From the NCBI GenBank assembly GCA_002454045.1, contig DKID01000016.1:92211-156210 (forward strand): a stretch of DNA of 64,000 nucleotides, read 5' to 3'. The translations under genes and the position numbers were made by a program. The notes under the pieces are model-generated. The model was not told the DNA's origin and did not search any database. It saw only the letters and a program-made list of their open reading frames with translations. This DNA comes from Nitrospina sp. UBA6727. Its GTDB lineage: Bacteria; Nitrospinota; Nitrospinia; Nitrospinales; VA-1. This document shows positions 33,947 to 43,488 of this stretch, piece by piece. Every line of letters begins with the position of its first letter. Within the stretch, counting starts at the first letter, position 1.

Positions 33947-34909
33947 ATGTCGGCGTACCACGAATCGGTAATGAAAAACGAAATGCTTCATCACTTGAAT
34001 GTTCAGAATATTCACACGGAGGGTGTAATCGTGGATGGCACGCTCGGGGATGGAGGCCACACGGAGTTCATCCTCAAAAATACAAGCCCCGAAATCCGAG
34101 TCTTCGCAATCGACCGCGACCGCGCCGCCATCGAGCGCGCCAGGGAAAGACTGTCCCCGTTTCGCGACCGAGTGACGCTGGCACACGGCAACCTCGGCGA
34201 CCTCAAAAACCTCGCGGCGCAAAACGGAATCATCCGCATCGCCGGACTGCTGATGGACTTGGGCGTCTCATCCCCGCAACTAGACACGCCCGCGCGCGGC
34301 TTCAGCATTCAACACGATGGCCCGCTTGATATGCGGATGGATTCTTCCCAGAAAACTTCCGCCGCCGACCTTCTGAAAAAACTTTCCGACGCGGAACTGA
34401 CGACCGTCATCAAAAATTTTGGCGAGGAGCGTTACGCAAAACGCATCGTCCGCGCAATCCGCAAAGAGCAGGCGCAGCGTCCCATCACCACAACTAGCCA
34501 ACTTGCCATGATAGTGGCAAAGGCTACCGCGGCGGCGTCATCGTCGTCGCCCCGTCGCGCGCGGATTCATCCCGCGACGAGAACTTTTCAAGCATTGCGG
34601 ATAGCCGTCAACGACGAACTGGAGCAACTGAAACTCGCTTTGCGGGATGCAATCGGTCTGCTCAATTCAGCCGCGCGCTTGGTGGTGATCTCGTTTCATT
34701 CTTTGGAAGACAGAATTGTGAAAACGTTTTTTCGGGATGAACAAAAAGGGTGTGCCTGTCCGCCCACAATGCCTACGTGCATTTGCGGGAGAACGCCGAC
34801 TCTGAAAATTTTGACTCGCAAACCGATCGTGCCTTCGGACGAAGAGGCGCAACGGAACCCGAGATCAGCGAGCGCGAAGTTAAGGGTCGCGGAAAGAATT
34901 TATGCTTAA
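33947..34909 (+). CDS. rsmH: 16S rRNA m4C1402 methyltransferase RsmH
   Basis: A 320-aa SAM-dependent methyltransferase. It starts MSAYHESVMKNEMLHHL as the family does, with VDGTLGDGGHTEFIL (SAM loop, about residue 30), MDLGVSSPQLD (about 103), GPLDMRMD, HPATRTFQALRIAVNDEL (about 205) and SFHSLEDRIVK. The Cys-rich CACPPTMPTCICG is near the end. The segment just before HPATRTF contains an extra Ala/Ser run (TAAASSSS) encoded by RYC triplets and absent from the family pattern I know. ATG 33947 is preferred to an upstream ATG at 33866 that would overlap mraZ. Confidence 0.95.
   Translation: MSAYHESVMKNEMLHHLNVQNIHTEGVIVDGTLGDGGHTEFILKNTSPEIRVFAIDRDRAAIERARERLSPFRDRVTLAHGNLGDLKNLAAQNGIIRIAGLLMDLGVSSPQLDTPARGFSIQHDGPLDMRMDSSQKTSAADLLKKLSDAELTTVIKNFGEERYAKRIVRAIRKEQAQRPITTTSQLAMIVAKATAAASSSSPRRARIHPATRTFQALRIAVNDELEQLKLALRDAIGLLNSAARLVVISFHSLEDRIVKTFFRDEQKGCACPPTMPTCICGRTPTLKILTRKPIVPSDEEAQRNPRSASAKLRVAERIYA
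34528..34562. repeat. RYC triplet tract K inside rsmH
   Basis: In-frame GC-rich triplets (GCG GCG GCG then TCA/TCG repeats) coding Ala and Ser residues in a loop before the conserved HPATRTF motif. Confidence 0.5.
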
Positions 34910-35219
34910 CGGCGCGCGCAGACTTTTCCAAAGTTGGGTGCGTGTTTCCCCTAAAGATTTTTGGATGGCCGTTGCAATCTCCACCCTGTTCATGCTCGGG
35001 GCGTTGGCGTTGGTTTGGACGCACGTCAAGAAAATCGAACTGGCTTATGAGTATCAGGAGTTGGCGAAAAAAAATCGGCATCTGTCGCGAGAAAATCACC
35101 TGCTCAATCTGGAGCGCGAAAGTTTGCGGTCGTTGCACCGCGTTTCCCTGCTCGCTAAAAACGAGATGAAGATGAAGGAGCCGGATGTAGATAGAGTCGT
35201 CACCATTTTCCTCAAGTAA
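34902..35219 (+). CDS. ftsL: Cell division protein FtsL
   Basis: A 105-aa bitopic protein: short cytoplasmic start, one helix at about residues 22-41, then a leucine-zipper-like periplasmic coiled coil (YQELAKKNRHLSRENHLLNLE). It fits FtsL by size, topology and place between rsmH and ftsI, though sequence is weakly conserved in this family. It would form the FtsQLB complex. The ATG overlaps the rsmH stop by 8 bases. Confidence 0.85.
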   Translation: MLNGARRLFQSWVRVSPKDFWMAVAISTLFMLGALALVWTHVKKIELAYEYQELAKKNRHLSRENHLLNLERESLRSLHRVSLLAKNEMKMKEPDVDRVVTIFLK

Positions 35220-35224
35220 GCGTC

Positions 35225-36970
35225 ATGGCAAAACAAAGTACACAGTTCACGAAAACGTTTCGGGACGGCGTCAACGCCCGACTAAAGTTCGTTGCGTTTT
35301 TGTTCTTCCTATTTGGAGTGGCGTTGATCGCCCGACTCGCTTTTCTGCAAATCGTGCAACACGACGCTCTCATGGCGCGGTCCGAAAAACAGCATCGGAG
35401 CACGGTGACAACACATTTCGGACGCGGCGTAATCTACGACCGCAACTTGAACGAACTCGCGCGCAACGTCGAAGTAGAATCGGTGTACGTGAACCCCGCG
35501 GAAATACTGGACCGAAAATCCACCGCCCGCGTTCTTGCCGCGACGCTGAAACTAAATCGTGACAAAATATACAAAAAGATTTCTTCCAAAAAACATTTCG
35601 TGTGGATCAAACGAAAATGCTCTCTCGATGAAGTCGCCAAGTTGAAAAAAGCGGAGTTGCCGGGCGTGGGATATGTGTCGGAGCAAAAAAGATTTTATCC
35701 GAAACGAGAACTTGCGGCGAGCGTTCTGGGCTTCGTCGGCATGGACAATCAAGGTCTCGCCGGCATCGAGCACGCCTATCAATCCAAACTCAAAGGCATC
35801 ACTTTCAGACAAGTCATGGCGCACGATGCCCGCGGCAGAAATGTTCAATCTCTCGACGGACTGCATAATTCCAGGCTCAGAAATTATGATTTAGTTCTCA
35901 CCTTGGACGAAGTGATTCAGTTCATCGCCGAGCACCATTTGAAAAAACAGGTTGAGCGTTTTAAGGCGGACTCGGGGATGGCCGTGGTCATGAATCCGCA
36001 CACCGGGGAAATTTACGCGATGGCAAATGTTCCTCAATTCAACCCGAACCACTACGGAGCATTCTCCCCGCAAACTTGGAAAAATAATATCGTCGCCAAC
36101 TCTTACGAACCCGGCTCAATTTTTAAACCCATCGTTGCGGCGGCGGCACTGGACGGGGGGGCGGCGAGTCCACAGGATATTTTCTTTTGCGAAAACGGGG
36201 AACTGAAAATCGGCAAAGTCCGAATCGGGGAGGCTTCCGACCATAAGTTCGGCTGGCTGAACATGCGCGACATCATCGCCAAGTCCAGCAACATCGGCGC
36301 CGTCAAAATTGCTCAGCAGGTTGGCAAAAAATCTTTTTACCAATACATCCGAAAATTCGGGTTCGGCGCAAAGTCCGGTTTGCCGCTGCCCGGCGAGTCC
36401 GCGGGACAACTGCGGGCTCAGGAAAACTGGGACGCCATGTCGCTCGCCTCCATTTCTTTTGGTCACGAGATCGCCGTCACGCCGATACAAATGGTCAACG
36501 CCTTGGCGGCAATTAGTAACGGCGGAAGTCTGATGGTGCCGCATATCACCCGCGCGCTGATTAAAAACGGGCGGGTGCTGGAACGCTCCAAGCCGGAAAA
36601 AATTCGGCGGGTCATTTCCGAAAAAACTAGCCGCCAGTTGGTCGAAGTTCTCAAGGCGGTGGTGAAAACCGGCACCGGCAAAAAAGCCGCGCTGGAAGGA
36701 TTTGAAGTGGCGGGGAAAACCGGGACGGCACAAAAATATAACGCGGCGACGCGGTCTTATTCCAAAACGGAATTCATTTCGTCCTTCATCGGTTTCGTCC
36801 CGGCGGACTCCCCGCGTCTCGTGATTTTGGTGATGATTGACAATCCCCGCGGGTCGCATTGGGGAAGCGTTGTCGCCGCGCCAGTGTTCCGGGAAATAGC
36901 AAAAAAAGTGCTACGCTATTTAAACGTTCCGTCAAACAAAGAACGTGTTTTTATTCTCGACCGCGCCTGA
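35225..36970 (+). CDS. ftsI: Septal transpeptidase FtsI (PBP3)
   Basis: A 581-aa class B penicillin-binding protein. Membrane anchor at about residues 22-42, dimerisation domain with YDRNLNELARN, then transpeptidase motifs: SxxK in EPGSIFKP (about 299), SSN in IAKSSNIGAV (about 355) and KTG in VAGKTGTAQKY (about 497). It crosslinks septal peptidoglycan with FtsW. Start 5 nt after ftsL. Confidence 0.95.
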   Translation: MAKQSTQFTKTFRDGVNARLKFVAFLFFLFGVALIARLAFLQIVQHDALMARSEKQHRSTVTTHFGRGVIYDRNLNELARNVEVESVYVNPAEILDRKSTARVLAATLKLNRDKIYKKISSKKHFVWIKRKCSLDEVAKLKKAELPGVGYVSEQKRFYPKRELAASVLGFVGMDNQGLAGIEHAYQSKLKGITFRQVMAHDARGRNVQSLDGLHNSRLRNYDLVLTLDEVIQFIAEHHLKKQVERFKADSGMAVVMNPHTGEIYAMANVPQFNPNHYGAFSPQTWKNNIVANSYEPGSIFKPIVAAAALDGGAASPQDIFFCENGELKIGKVRIGEASDHKFGWLNMRDIIAKSSNIGAVKIAQQVGKKSFYQYIRKFGFGAKSGLPLPGESAGQLRAQENWDAMSLASISFGHEIAVTPIQMVNALAAISNGGSLMVPHITRALIKNGRVLERSKPEKIRRVISEKTSRQLVEVLKAVVKTGTGKKAALEGFEVAGKTGTAQKYNAATRSYSKTEFISSFIGFVPADSPRLVILVMIDNPRGSHWGSVVAAPVFREIAKKVLRYLNVPSNKERVFILDRA

Positions 36971-37027
36971 TGGAACCAACAATTTTGACAAGTCGGCTAT
37001 CGCATCTTGAAAAATGGTTATCCAAAT

Positions 37028-38533
37028 ATGACAGATGATACGGAGCAAAAACTTTCGCGTTTAGTCTCGGGTTTGTCCGCCACCGATATTCGGGGAACCG
37101 TGAACCGGACAATTCGCAAAGTCGTTTGCGATTCGCGGGAAGCCGAGCCAGACAGTTTGTTCGTGGCTCTGCGCGGCGAAAAATTCGACGGGGCGGCGTT
37201 CATAAAAAACGCGATTGCCCAAGGCGCAACGGCGTTTATCACGCAGACGCCTTTCGATTCCTTGGACGAACGCAACTTGGCGTCGCGCGATGTTACGGCT
37301 TTGCATGTTGAAGATTCACGGAAAGCGCTCGCCGCCGTCAGCGCAAATTTTTACCGCCATCCGTCCAACCGATTAGCCGTAACGGGAATCACCGGGACGA
37401 ACGGCAAAACCACCACGTCTTATATTCTCGAAACTTTGTTCAAGGCGGAGGGAATTTCGACCGGCGTTATCGGCACCATCAATTACCGCTACGGCGAAAA
37501 AATTTTTCCGGCGCCGCTCACCACGCCCGAGTCTTTGGATTTGAACCGCGTGCTGGATGAAATGGCGCGCGATGAAATTGAAAATTGTTTTCTGGAAGTC
37601 TCTTCCCAGTCCCTGCAACAAAGCCGCGTCCACGACATGCGTTTCGCGGTGGGAATTTTCACCAACCTGAGCCGCGACCATCTGGATTTTCACGGCGACA
37701 TGGAGCATTACAAAAACGCCAAGAAAAAACTTTTCACGGAAAACCGAGTGCGTCACCGAATTTTTAATATCGACGACGCGGTCGGGCAGGAATTTTTCCG
37801 CGAATTGAAAGCGGATTCGTTCACCACGGGCATCGAAAAAGACGCGGACTTTAAAGCCGAAAATATTGTGCTCACAAAATCCGGTTGCCAGTTTGCTTTG
37901 AAGACTCCGTTCGGAACTGAAAAAATTTACTCCGCCCTGCTCGGTCGGCACAACGTCTACAACATCCTCTCCGCCGTGGCGGGGGCGATGGTTCAAGATG
38001 TTCCCCTCGAAAAAATTCCGCAAGCGTTGCGCCAAATACAACTTATCCCGGGCCGATTCGAACGCATCGAAAACAGCCGCGGGATTTCCGTGTTGGTGGA
38101 TTACGCGCACACCGACGACGCGCTGTCCAACGTAATCTCCGCGGCGAAAACTTTTACGGAAGGAAAACTAATCGTGGTGTTCGGTTGCGGCGGCGACCGG
38201 GACAAGGGGAAAAGAAAAGCCATGGGGCGCGCCGTTTTTAATAACGCGGATTATTCCGTCATCACCTCCGACAATCCCCGGTCGGAGGACGCGGAACAAA
38301 TCGTCGGCGACATTCTGCAAGGCGTCCCGTCATCCGCCAAAGAAGGGGACGACTACGCCGTCGTCATCAATCGCAAAGAAGCCATTGAGCACGCCATCCG
38401 CCGCGCCGACAAAAACGATTTGGTTCTCATCGCGGGGAAAGGTCACGAGGATTATCAGATTATTGGGACGCGAACCATTCACTTTGATGACCGCGAGGTC
38501 GCCCGTGCCGCGTTAAGAAAGCGAGGCCGCTGA
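37028..38533 (+). CDS. murE: UDP-MurNAc-tripeptide synthetase MurE
   Basis: A 501-aa Mur ligase adding the third residue of the stem peptide. P-loop GITGTNGKTTTSYI (about residue 116), the carbamoylated-Lys region YKNAKKKLF, VDYAHTDDALSN and the specificity motif TSDNPRSED. DNPR is the meso-diaminopimelate signature, consistent with a diderm. ATG 37028 is chosen; a TTG at 37007 is possible. The stop shares a base with the murF start (TGATG). Confidence 0.95.
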   Translation: MTDDTEQKLSRLVSGLSATDIRGTVNRTIRKVVCDSREAEPDSLFVALRGEKFDGAAFIKNAIAQGATAFITQTPFDSLDERNLASRDVTALHVEDSRKALAAVSANFYRHPSNRLAVTGITGTNGKTTTSYILETLFKAEGISTGVIGTINYRYGEKIFPAPLTTPESLDLNRVLDEMARDEIENCFLEVSSQSLQQSRVHDMRFAVGIFTNLSRDHLDFHGDMEHYKNAKKKLFTENRVRHRIFNIDDAVGQEFFRELKADSFTTGIEKDADFKAENIVLTKSGCQFALKTPFGTEKIYSALLGRHNVYNILSAVAGAMVQDVPLEKIPQALRQIQLIPGRFERIENSRGISVLVDYAHTDDALSNVISAAKTFTEGKLIVVFGCGGDRDKGKRKAMGRAVFNNADYSVITSDNPRSEDAEQIVGDILQGVPSSAKEGDDYAVVINRKEAIEHAIRRADKNDLVLIAGKGHEDYQIIGTRTIHFDDREVARAALRKRGR

Positions 38534-39933
38534 TGAAAGGCACGGCGCAAGATTGCATCAACGCTACGGCGGGACGGCTCGCGCAAGGAAACCCCGATTG
38601 TCCGTTTCACGGAGTGTCCATAAATTCCAAGACGACGGCGAAAGGAGAATTATTCGTTTGCATTAAGGGCGAACATTTTGACGGGCACGACTTCCTCGCC
38701 GACGTGATTGATAAAGAGGCGTGGGGGATTATTTTGTCCGACCCGAAAAAATTGCCGGACAAAACCGCGCGGCAATCGGCGGGCAAACCGTTTGTGATTC
38801 AGGTCTCGGACACGCTCCAATCTTTGCAGGATTTGGCGGGCTTCCAGAGAAAACGGTTTCCGCTCAAGGTCGTCGCCGTTACCGGCACCAACGGAAAGTC
38901 AACCACCAAAGAAATGACCGCCGCGATATTGCAAACCAAGTTCAAAACTTTGAAGACGCAAGGCAACCTGAACAATCACATCGGCATGCCGCTGACTCTT
39001 TTGCAAAGAGACCTCTCTCATGAAGTCGCGGTGCTGGAAATGGGGATGAGCGCGATGGGCGAAATCAAAAGATTGGCGGAGATCGCGCAGCCGGATATCG
39101 GCGTGATCACTAATATTTCCGAAGGACATCTGACGCAATTGGAGAGCATCGAAAATGTTCAGTCCGCGAAGGGCGAGTTGTTTGATGCGTTGACGGAGAA
39201 AGGCACGGCCATCGTCAACGCCGACGACCCGCTGGTCGCGGAACTGGCGCAGTCGCTACGCGCCAAGACCGTCACCTTTGGCATCGACCGCGACGCAGAT
39301 GTGCGGGCAAGCGAAATAGAAAACGCGGACAACTTGGGGTTTCAATTCACGGTCAAACTTTTCGACAAAACTTTTTCCGCCCGCCTCCCGTCTCTTGGCT
39401 ACTGCAACATTTATAACGCGCTTGCCGCGATGGCGATTGGTTATTCGCTGGGGATTCAGGAAGAGACCATGGTCGGCAGGCTGAAAAATTATCAACGCAT
39501 GGCGCAACGCAATGAGCAAGTTCGGCATAACGGAATTGATCTCATCAACGACGCATACAACGCCAATCCTCGCTCGATGACCGAAGCCTTGAAAACTTTA
39601 GACAACTTTAAAACTCAGGGTCGGCGGATTTTCGTCATCGGAGACATGCTCGAGTTGGGATGCCGGTCCATCCCCGCGCATAAAAATTTGGGCGAAGAAA
39701 TCGCCCGCTCCAAAACGAATATTCTCGTCACGGTGGGAAAGATGGCGGGCTTGTCGGCGAAGAGCGCGCAAACTTTTGCGGCGGGGAAAATCCAAGTACA
39801 CGAACTCGCCACCCATCATGCCGCCGCCGAGTTTTTAGTGCGCGAGGCGCGGAGCGGGGACTGCGTGATGTTCAAAGGTTCACGGGGGGCAGCCATGGAA
39901 AAAACTTTACAAATTTTTATCGCGGGCAATTAA
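38533..39933 (+). CDS. murF: UDP-MurNAc-pentapeptide synthetase MurF
   Basis: A 466-aa Mur ligase joining D-Ala-D-Ala to the tripeptide. ATP loop VTGTNGKSTTKEMTAAIL (about residue 117), LEMGMSAMGEIKRL (about 172), NDAYNANPRSMTEAL (about 337) and VIGDMLELG mark the family. Product of ddl and MurE supply its substrates. Starts one base inside the murE stop and ends 2 nt before mraY. Confidence 0.96.
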   Translation: MKGTAQDCINATAGRLAQGNPDCPFHGVSINSKTTAKGELFVCIKGEHFDGHDFLADVIDKEAWGIILSDPKKLPDKTARQSAGKPFVIQVSDTLQSLQDLAGFQRKRFPLKVVAVTGTNGKSTTKEMTAAILQTKFKTLKTQGNLNNHIGMPLTLLQRDLSHEVAVLEMGMSAMGEIKRLAEIAQPDIGVITNISEGHLTQLESIENVQSAKGELFDALTEKGTAIVNADDPLVAELAQSLRAKTVTFGIDRDADVRASEIENADNLGFQFTVKLFDKTFSARLPSLGYCNIYNALAAMAIGYSLGIQEETMVGRLKNYQRMAQRNEQVRHNGIDLINDAYNANPRSMTEALKTLDNFKTQGRRIFVIGDMLELGCRSIPAHKNLGEEIARSKTNILVTVGKMAGLSAKSAQTFAAGKIQVHELATHHAAAEFLVREARSGDCVMFKGSRGAAMEKTLQIFIAGN

Positions 39934-39935
39934 AA

Positions 39936-41021
39936 ATGTTGCATCACTTGTTTTATCCGCTCAGCGTGGATTATTCAATCTTCAACGTCTTCAAGTACAT
40001 CACCTTCCGGTCGGCGTATGCGGGAGTCACGGCGTTGGGATTAAGTCTCATCCTCGGCGGCGTGACGATTCGCGTTTTACAAAAATTTCAGATACGGGAA
40101 AAAATCCGCGGCGACGGTCCGCAACACCATAGCTCCAAGTCCGGAACGCCGACGATGGGCGGACTGCTTATTCTCGGAACGTTCGGATGCTCGACTCTGC
40201 TCTGGGCGGACTTGAGCAATCATTACATTTGGCTTGTCCTGCTTTCCGCCTTTGGCTTCGGGGCTATCGGGCTCCGTGATGACATCCTGAAATTAAAAAA
40301 AGGCGGCGGCATCAGCGCCAAAGAAAAAATTGCGCTGCAAGTTTTGCTGAGCTTGGCGATTGGAATCTACCTGCTGTATTTCGACCCGGTGCGCGCAGAA
40401 TATGCCACGCGTTTGTCGGTCCCTTTTTTCAAAGAGTTTCAGCCTGACATGGGAGCCGGCTATTTGCTTTTCATCGTTTTCATAATCGCGGGAACCTCCA
40501 ACGCCGTCAACCTCACCGATGGATTAGACGGGTTGGCGATTGGCCCCATCATCATCGCCACGCTGACTTACACCGGCATCGTTTATATCTGCGGTCATTT
40601 TAATTTCGCGGAATACCTTCGCATTCAACACATCAAAGATGCGGGGGAAATCGCGGTCGCCAGTTCCGCCGTGTTAGGCGCCAGCCTGGGGTTCCTTTGG
40701 TTCAACTCTTATCCCGCGCAAATATTTATGGGGGACGTCGGGTCGCTATCTCTGGGCGGATTGTTGGGCACCATCGCGGTGATCGTCAAACACGAACTCT
40801 TGTTGATTCTCGTCGGCGGCGTCTTCGTAATCGAAGCGCTGTCCGTCATCATCCAAGTCGGCTTTTTCAAATACACCGGCGGAAAACGTTTTTTCAGAAT
40901 GGCGCCGCTTCATCACCACTTCGAAGAATCAGGTTGGTCGGAACCCAAAGTCATCGTGCGGTTTTGGATCGTCGCGGTGATTTTGGCAATGATCGGTCTC
41001 AGCACTTTGAAACTTAGATAA
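39936..41021 (+). CDS. mraY: Phospho-MurNAc-pentapeptide transferase MraY
   Basis: A 361-aa, ten-helix membrane enzyme forming lipid I. GTPTMGGLLIL (about residue 71), the Asp pair in IGLRDDILKL (about 112), NLTDGLDGLAIG (about 190), MGDVGSLSLGGLLG and the HHHFEESGWSE loop near the end are all present. Full length for the family. Confidence 0.97.
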   Translation: MLHHLFYPLSVDYSIFNVFKYITFRSAYAGVTALGLSLILGGVTIRVLQKFQIREKIRGDGPQHHSSKSGTPTMGGLLILGTFGCSTLLWADLSNHYIWLVLLSAFGFGAIGLRDDILKLKKGGGISAKEKIALQVLLSLAIGIYLLYFDPVRAEYATRLSVPFFKEFQPDMGAGYLLFIVFIIAGTSNAVNLTDGLDGLAIGPIIIATLTYTGIVYICGHFNFAEYLRIQHIKDAGEIAVASSAVLGASLGFLWFNSYPAQIFMGDVGSLSLGGLLGTIAVIVKHELLLILVGGVFVIEALSVIIQVGFFKYTGGKRFFRMAPLHHHFEESGWSEPKVIVRFWIVAVILAMIGLSTLKLR

Positions 41022-41023
41022 CG

Positions 41024-42367
41024 ATGGAACTTAAAAATAAAATTCTGTGCGTAATCGGACTTGGCAAGACGGGCGTCGCCGCCGCAAATTTTCTGTCCCG
41101 ACAGGGAGCCCGCGTCACGGTGACGGACAGCAAACCGCGCGCGCAATTATTAGAACCTTTGCAACAGTTGCGCGCCGACGTGAAAACCCGTTGCGAAAAT
41201 CCTGAACCGTCTTCCGACGCGGAGTTGATTGTGCTAAGTCCGGGCGTGGACATTCATTCGTCGTTCCTTGAAAACGCGAAGCGGGCGGGAACCGAAATCA
41301 TCAGCGAAATTGAGTTAGCAAATCGGTTCAACACGGTTCCGATCATCGCCGTCTCCGGAACCAACGGCAAATCCACCTGCACTAGTTTGGTCGCGGAAAT
41401 GCTCCGCGGCGGCGGGAAAACCGCGCAGGCAGGGGGGAACCTCGGCGTTCCTTTCATTTCTTTATTGGACCAAGGCAACGCCGATTACCGAGTGCTCGAA
41501 CTTTCCAGTTTTCAAATGGAAGCCACGTCGGGACTTCACCCGATAATTTCGGTCATCCTAAATATCAGTCCCGACCACATGGACCGACATAAAAATTTCA
41601 AAACTTATGTTGGTCTGAAGGAAAAAATATTTTCCCGCCAAACTCAAAATGATTTTTTGATACTAAACCATGATGATCCCAATACCCGCGACCTCGGAAA
41701 AAACTGCGCGGCGGCGCGCGTTTTATTCAGCACTCAAGCCGAACTTGATGAAGGAATATTTTTGCGCGGAAGCAAAATTATCGCGCGGCTTAAAAACGAC
41801 GAAAGGGAAATGATGTCGCTGCAATCGCTGTCCAAAGGAATGCGGTGGCAGACGGAAAACATCCTCCCCGCCATCGCCGTCGCCTTGCTTCTCGACGTGT
41901 CGCGCGCGGCGATTCTGCAGGCTTTAGAAAACTTCGCGGTGCTGGAGCATCGCCTGGAATGGGTTCGCACCATAGACGGCATCGACTTTGTCAACGATTC
42001 TAAGGCGACCAACATAGGCTCTGTTCAAAAATCGTTGAACACTTTTGACCGCCCCATCATTCTCATCGCCGGCGGAAAAGATAAGGAAACAGATTTTTCT
42101 CCGCTGACGAGCCTGATGAAAAAAAAAGTCAAACACTTGGTTCTCATCGGCGAGACGCGCGACAAGTTTAAGCGAATTCTAAACGGCTCCTTCGGTTACG
42201 AAGAAAGCGACAGCATGGAAGAAGCCGTTCATTTGGCGAAGGCAAAAGCGGAAGACGGCGACGTCGTTCTCCTCGCGCCAGCCTGCGCAAGTTTTGACAT
42301 GTTTAAGGATTACAAGGACCGGGGAAATTGTTTCAAAACGATCGTCAAAGAATTGGAAGGGCGATGA
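41024..42367 (+). CDS. murD: UDP-MurNAc-L-alanine:D-glutamate ligase MurD
   Basis: A 447-aa cytosolic Mur ligase. GLGKTGVAAANFL at the N-terminal Rossmann fold, VSGTNGKSTCTSLVAEML (about residue 110), ELSSFQMEAT (about 160), ISPDHMDRH and FVNDSKATNIGS (about 320) are visible. Its substrate is the MurC product, whose gene is degraded at this locus. Starts 2 nt after mraY. Confidence 0.96.
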   Translation: MELKNKILCVIGLGKTGVAAANFLSRQGARVTVTDSKPRAQLLEPLQQLRADVKTRCENPEPSSDAELIVLSPGVDIHSSFLENAKRAGTEIISEIELANRFNTVPIIAVSGTNGKSTCTSLVAEMLRGGGKTAQAGGNLGVPFISLLDQGNADYRVLELSSFQMEATSGLHPIISVILNISPDHMDRHKNFKTYVGLKEKIFSRQTQNDFLILNHDDPNTRDLGKNCAAARVLFSTQAELDEGIFLRGSKIIARLKNDEREMMSLQSLSKGMRWQTENILPAIAVALLLDVSRAAILQALENFAVLEHRLEWVRTIDGIDFVNDSKATNIGSVQKSLNTFDRPIILIAGGKDKETDFSPLTSLMKKKVKHLVLIGETRDKFKRILNGSFGYEESDSMEEAVHLAKAKAEDGDVVLLAPACASFDMFKDYKDRGNCFKTIVKELEGR

Positions 42368-42370
42368 ATT

Positions 42371-43477
42371 TTGGTTGCGACGAAGAAAAAATATTCGGAC
42401 TCGTTGATGGGCATCACCGTAGCCGTTTTGGTTTTGGTAGGCATCGTCATGGTTTTCAGTGCAAGCGCCGTGTATGCGTTGGAAAAATACGACGACTCCT
42501 ATTACTTTCTCAAACGCCAGACCGTCTGGTGCCTTCTGGGAACGGTGGTTTTGCTCGTTGCCAAAAATATGGACTACCACAAATTGCACCAGCACACCTA
42601 CCTCATCATGCTAGTGGCTTTTCTACTTTTGCTCGCCGTTACGTTTCCGGAAATCAGCAAAAAGGTCGGCGGCGCGCGAAGATGGTTGACCTTGAATGGA
42701 TTTTCTTTCCAGCCTTCGGAATTGGCGAAGTTTGCCCTCGTTCTTTTTATCGCCAAATCTCTGGTCAAAAGAGCCGACAAGTTGAAAAGTTTCGCCTACG
42801 GTTATCTGCCCAACTTGATCGTCCTCGGTTTCTTTTTTGTGCCGATTTTATTTCAACCCGATTTTGGCACCGCCATCATTATCTGCATGGTCACCTTCAC
42901 CATGCTTTTTGTGGCCGGCTTAAGAAAAAGGTTTTTGTTTTTTTCCGTGCTCGCGCTGATTCCTTTCATAGCGACCGCGATCATGAGTGCGGAATACCGC
43001 ACCCGCAGGATTACCGCGTTCCTCGACCCGTGGCAAGACCCTTCCAACGCGGGGTTTCAAGCCATCCAATCTTTTTACGCGTTTGGTCGGGGAGGATATT
43101 GGGGAACCGGATTGGGAGCCAGCCACCAAAAACTTTTCTATCTCCCCGAAGCGCACACGGATTTTATCTTTTCCGTCATCGGGGAAGAACTGGGATTTTT
43201 GGGAACGACGGCGATCATCCTCCTATTTTCAATATTGGTCTGGCGAGGTTTCGTCGCCGCACGCCGCGCCAAAGACCCGTTCGGAACTCATTTGGCAATC
43301 GGCTTGACTCTCTTAATCGGGTTTCAAGCTTTCATCAACATGGGCGTGACGGTGGGACTTCTTCCGACCAAAGGATTGGCCTTGCCCTTCATCAGCATGG
43401 GCGGGTCATCGATGTTAATCACCATGCTTTCGGTCGGCGTTCTGCTGAACATTTCGGAGCAAGCGGCAAAACGTTGA
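42371..43477 (+). CDS. ftsW: SEDS glycosyltransferase FtsW
   Basis: A 368-aa, ten-helix lipid II polymerase of the divisome. It shows GGARRWLTLNGFSFQPSELAK (about residue 98; key GARRW and QPSELAK), YQ-like AFGRGGYWGTGLGAS (about 237), LPEAHTDFIFSVIGEELG (about 255) and the closing LPFISMGGSSML. The only start compatible with the murD stop is TTG at 42371, with GGAAGG about 10 nt upstream. FtsW rather than RodA by context with ftsI. Confidence 0.95.
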   Translation: MVATKKKYSDSLMGITVAVLVLVGIVMVFSASAVYALEKYDDSYYFLKRQTVWCLLGTVVLLVAKNMDYHKLHQHTYLIMLVAFLLLLAVTFPEISKKVGGARRWLTLNGFSFQPSELAKFALVLFIAKSLVKRADKLKSFAYGYLPNLIVLGFFFVPILFQPDFGTAIIICMVTFTMLFVAGLRKRFLFFSVLALIPFIATAIMSAEYRTRRITAFLDPWQDPSNAGFQAIQSFYAFGRGGYWGTGLGASHQKLFYLPEAHTDFIFSVIGEELGFLGTTAIILLFSILVWRGFVAARRAKDPFGTHLAIGLTLLIGFQAFINMGVTVGLLPTKGLALPFISMGGSSMLITMLSVGVLLNISEQAAKR

Positions 43478-43488
43478 CAATGATTTGA

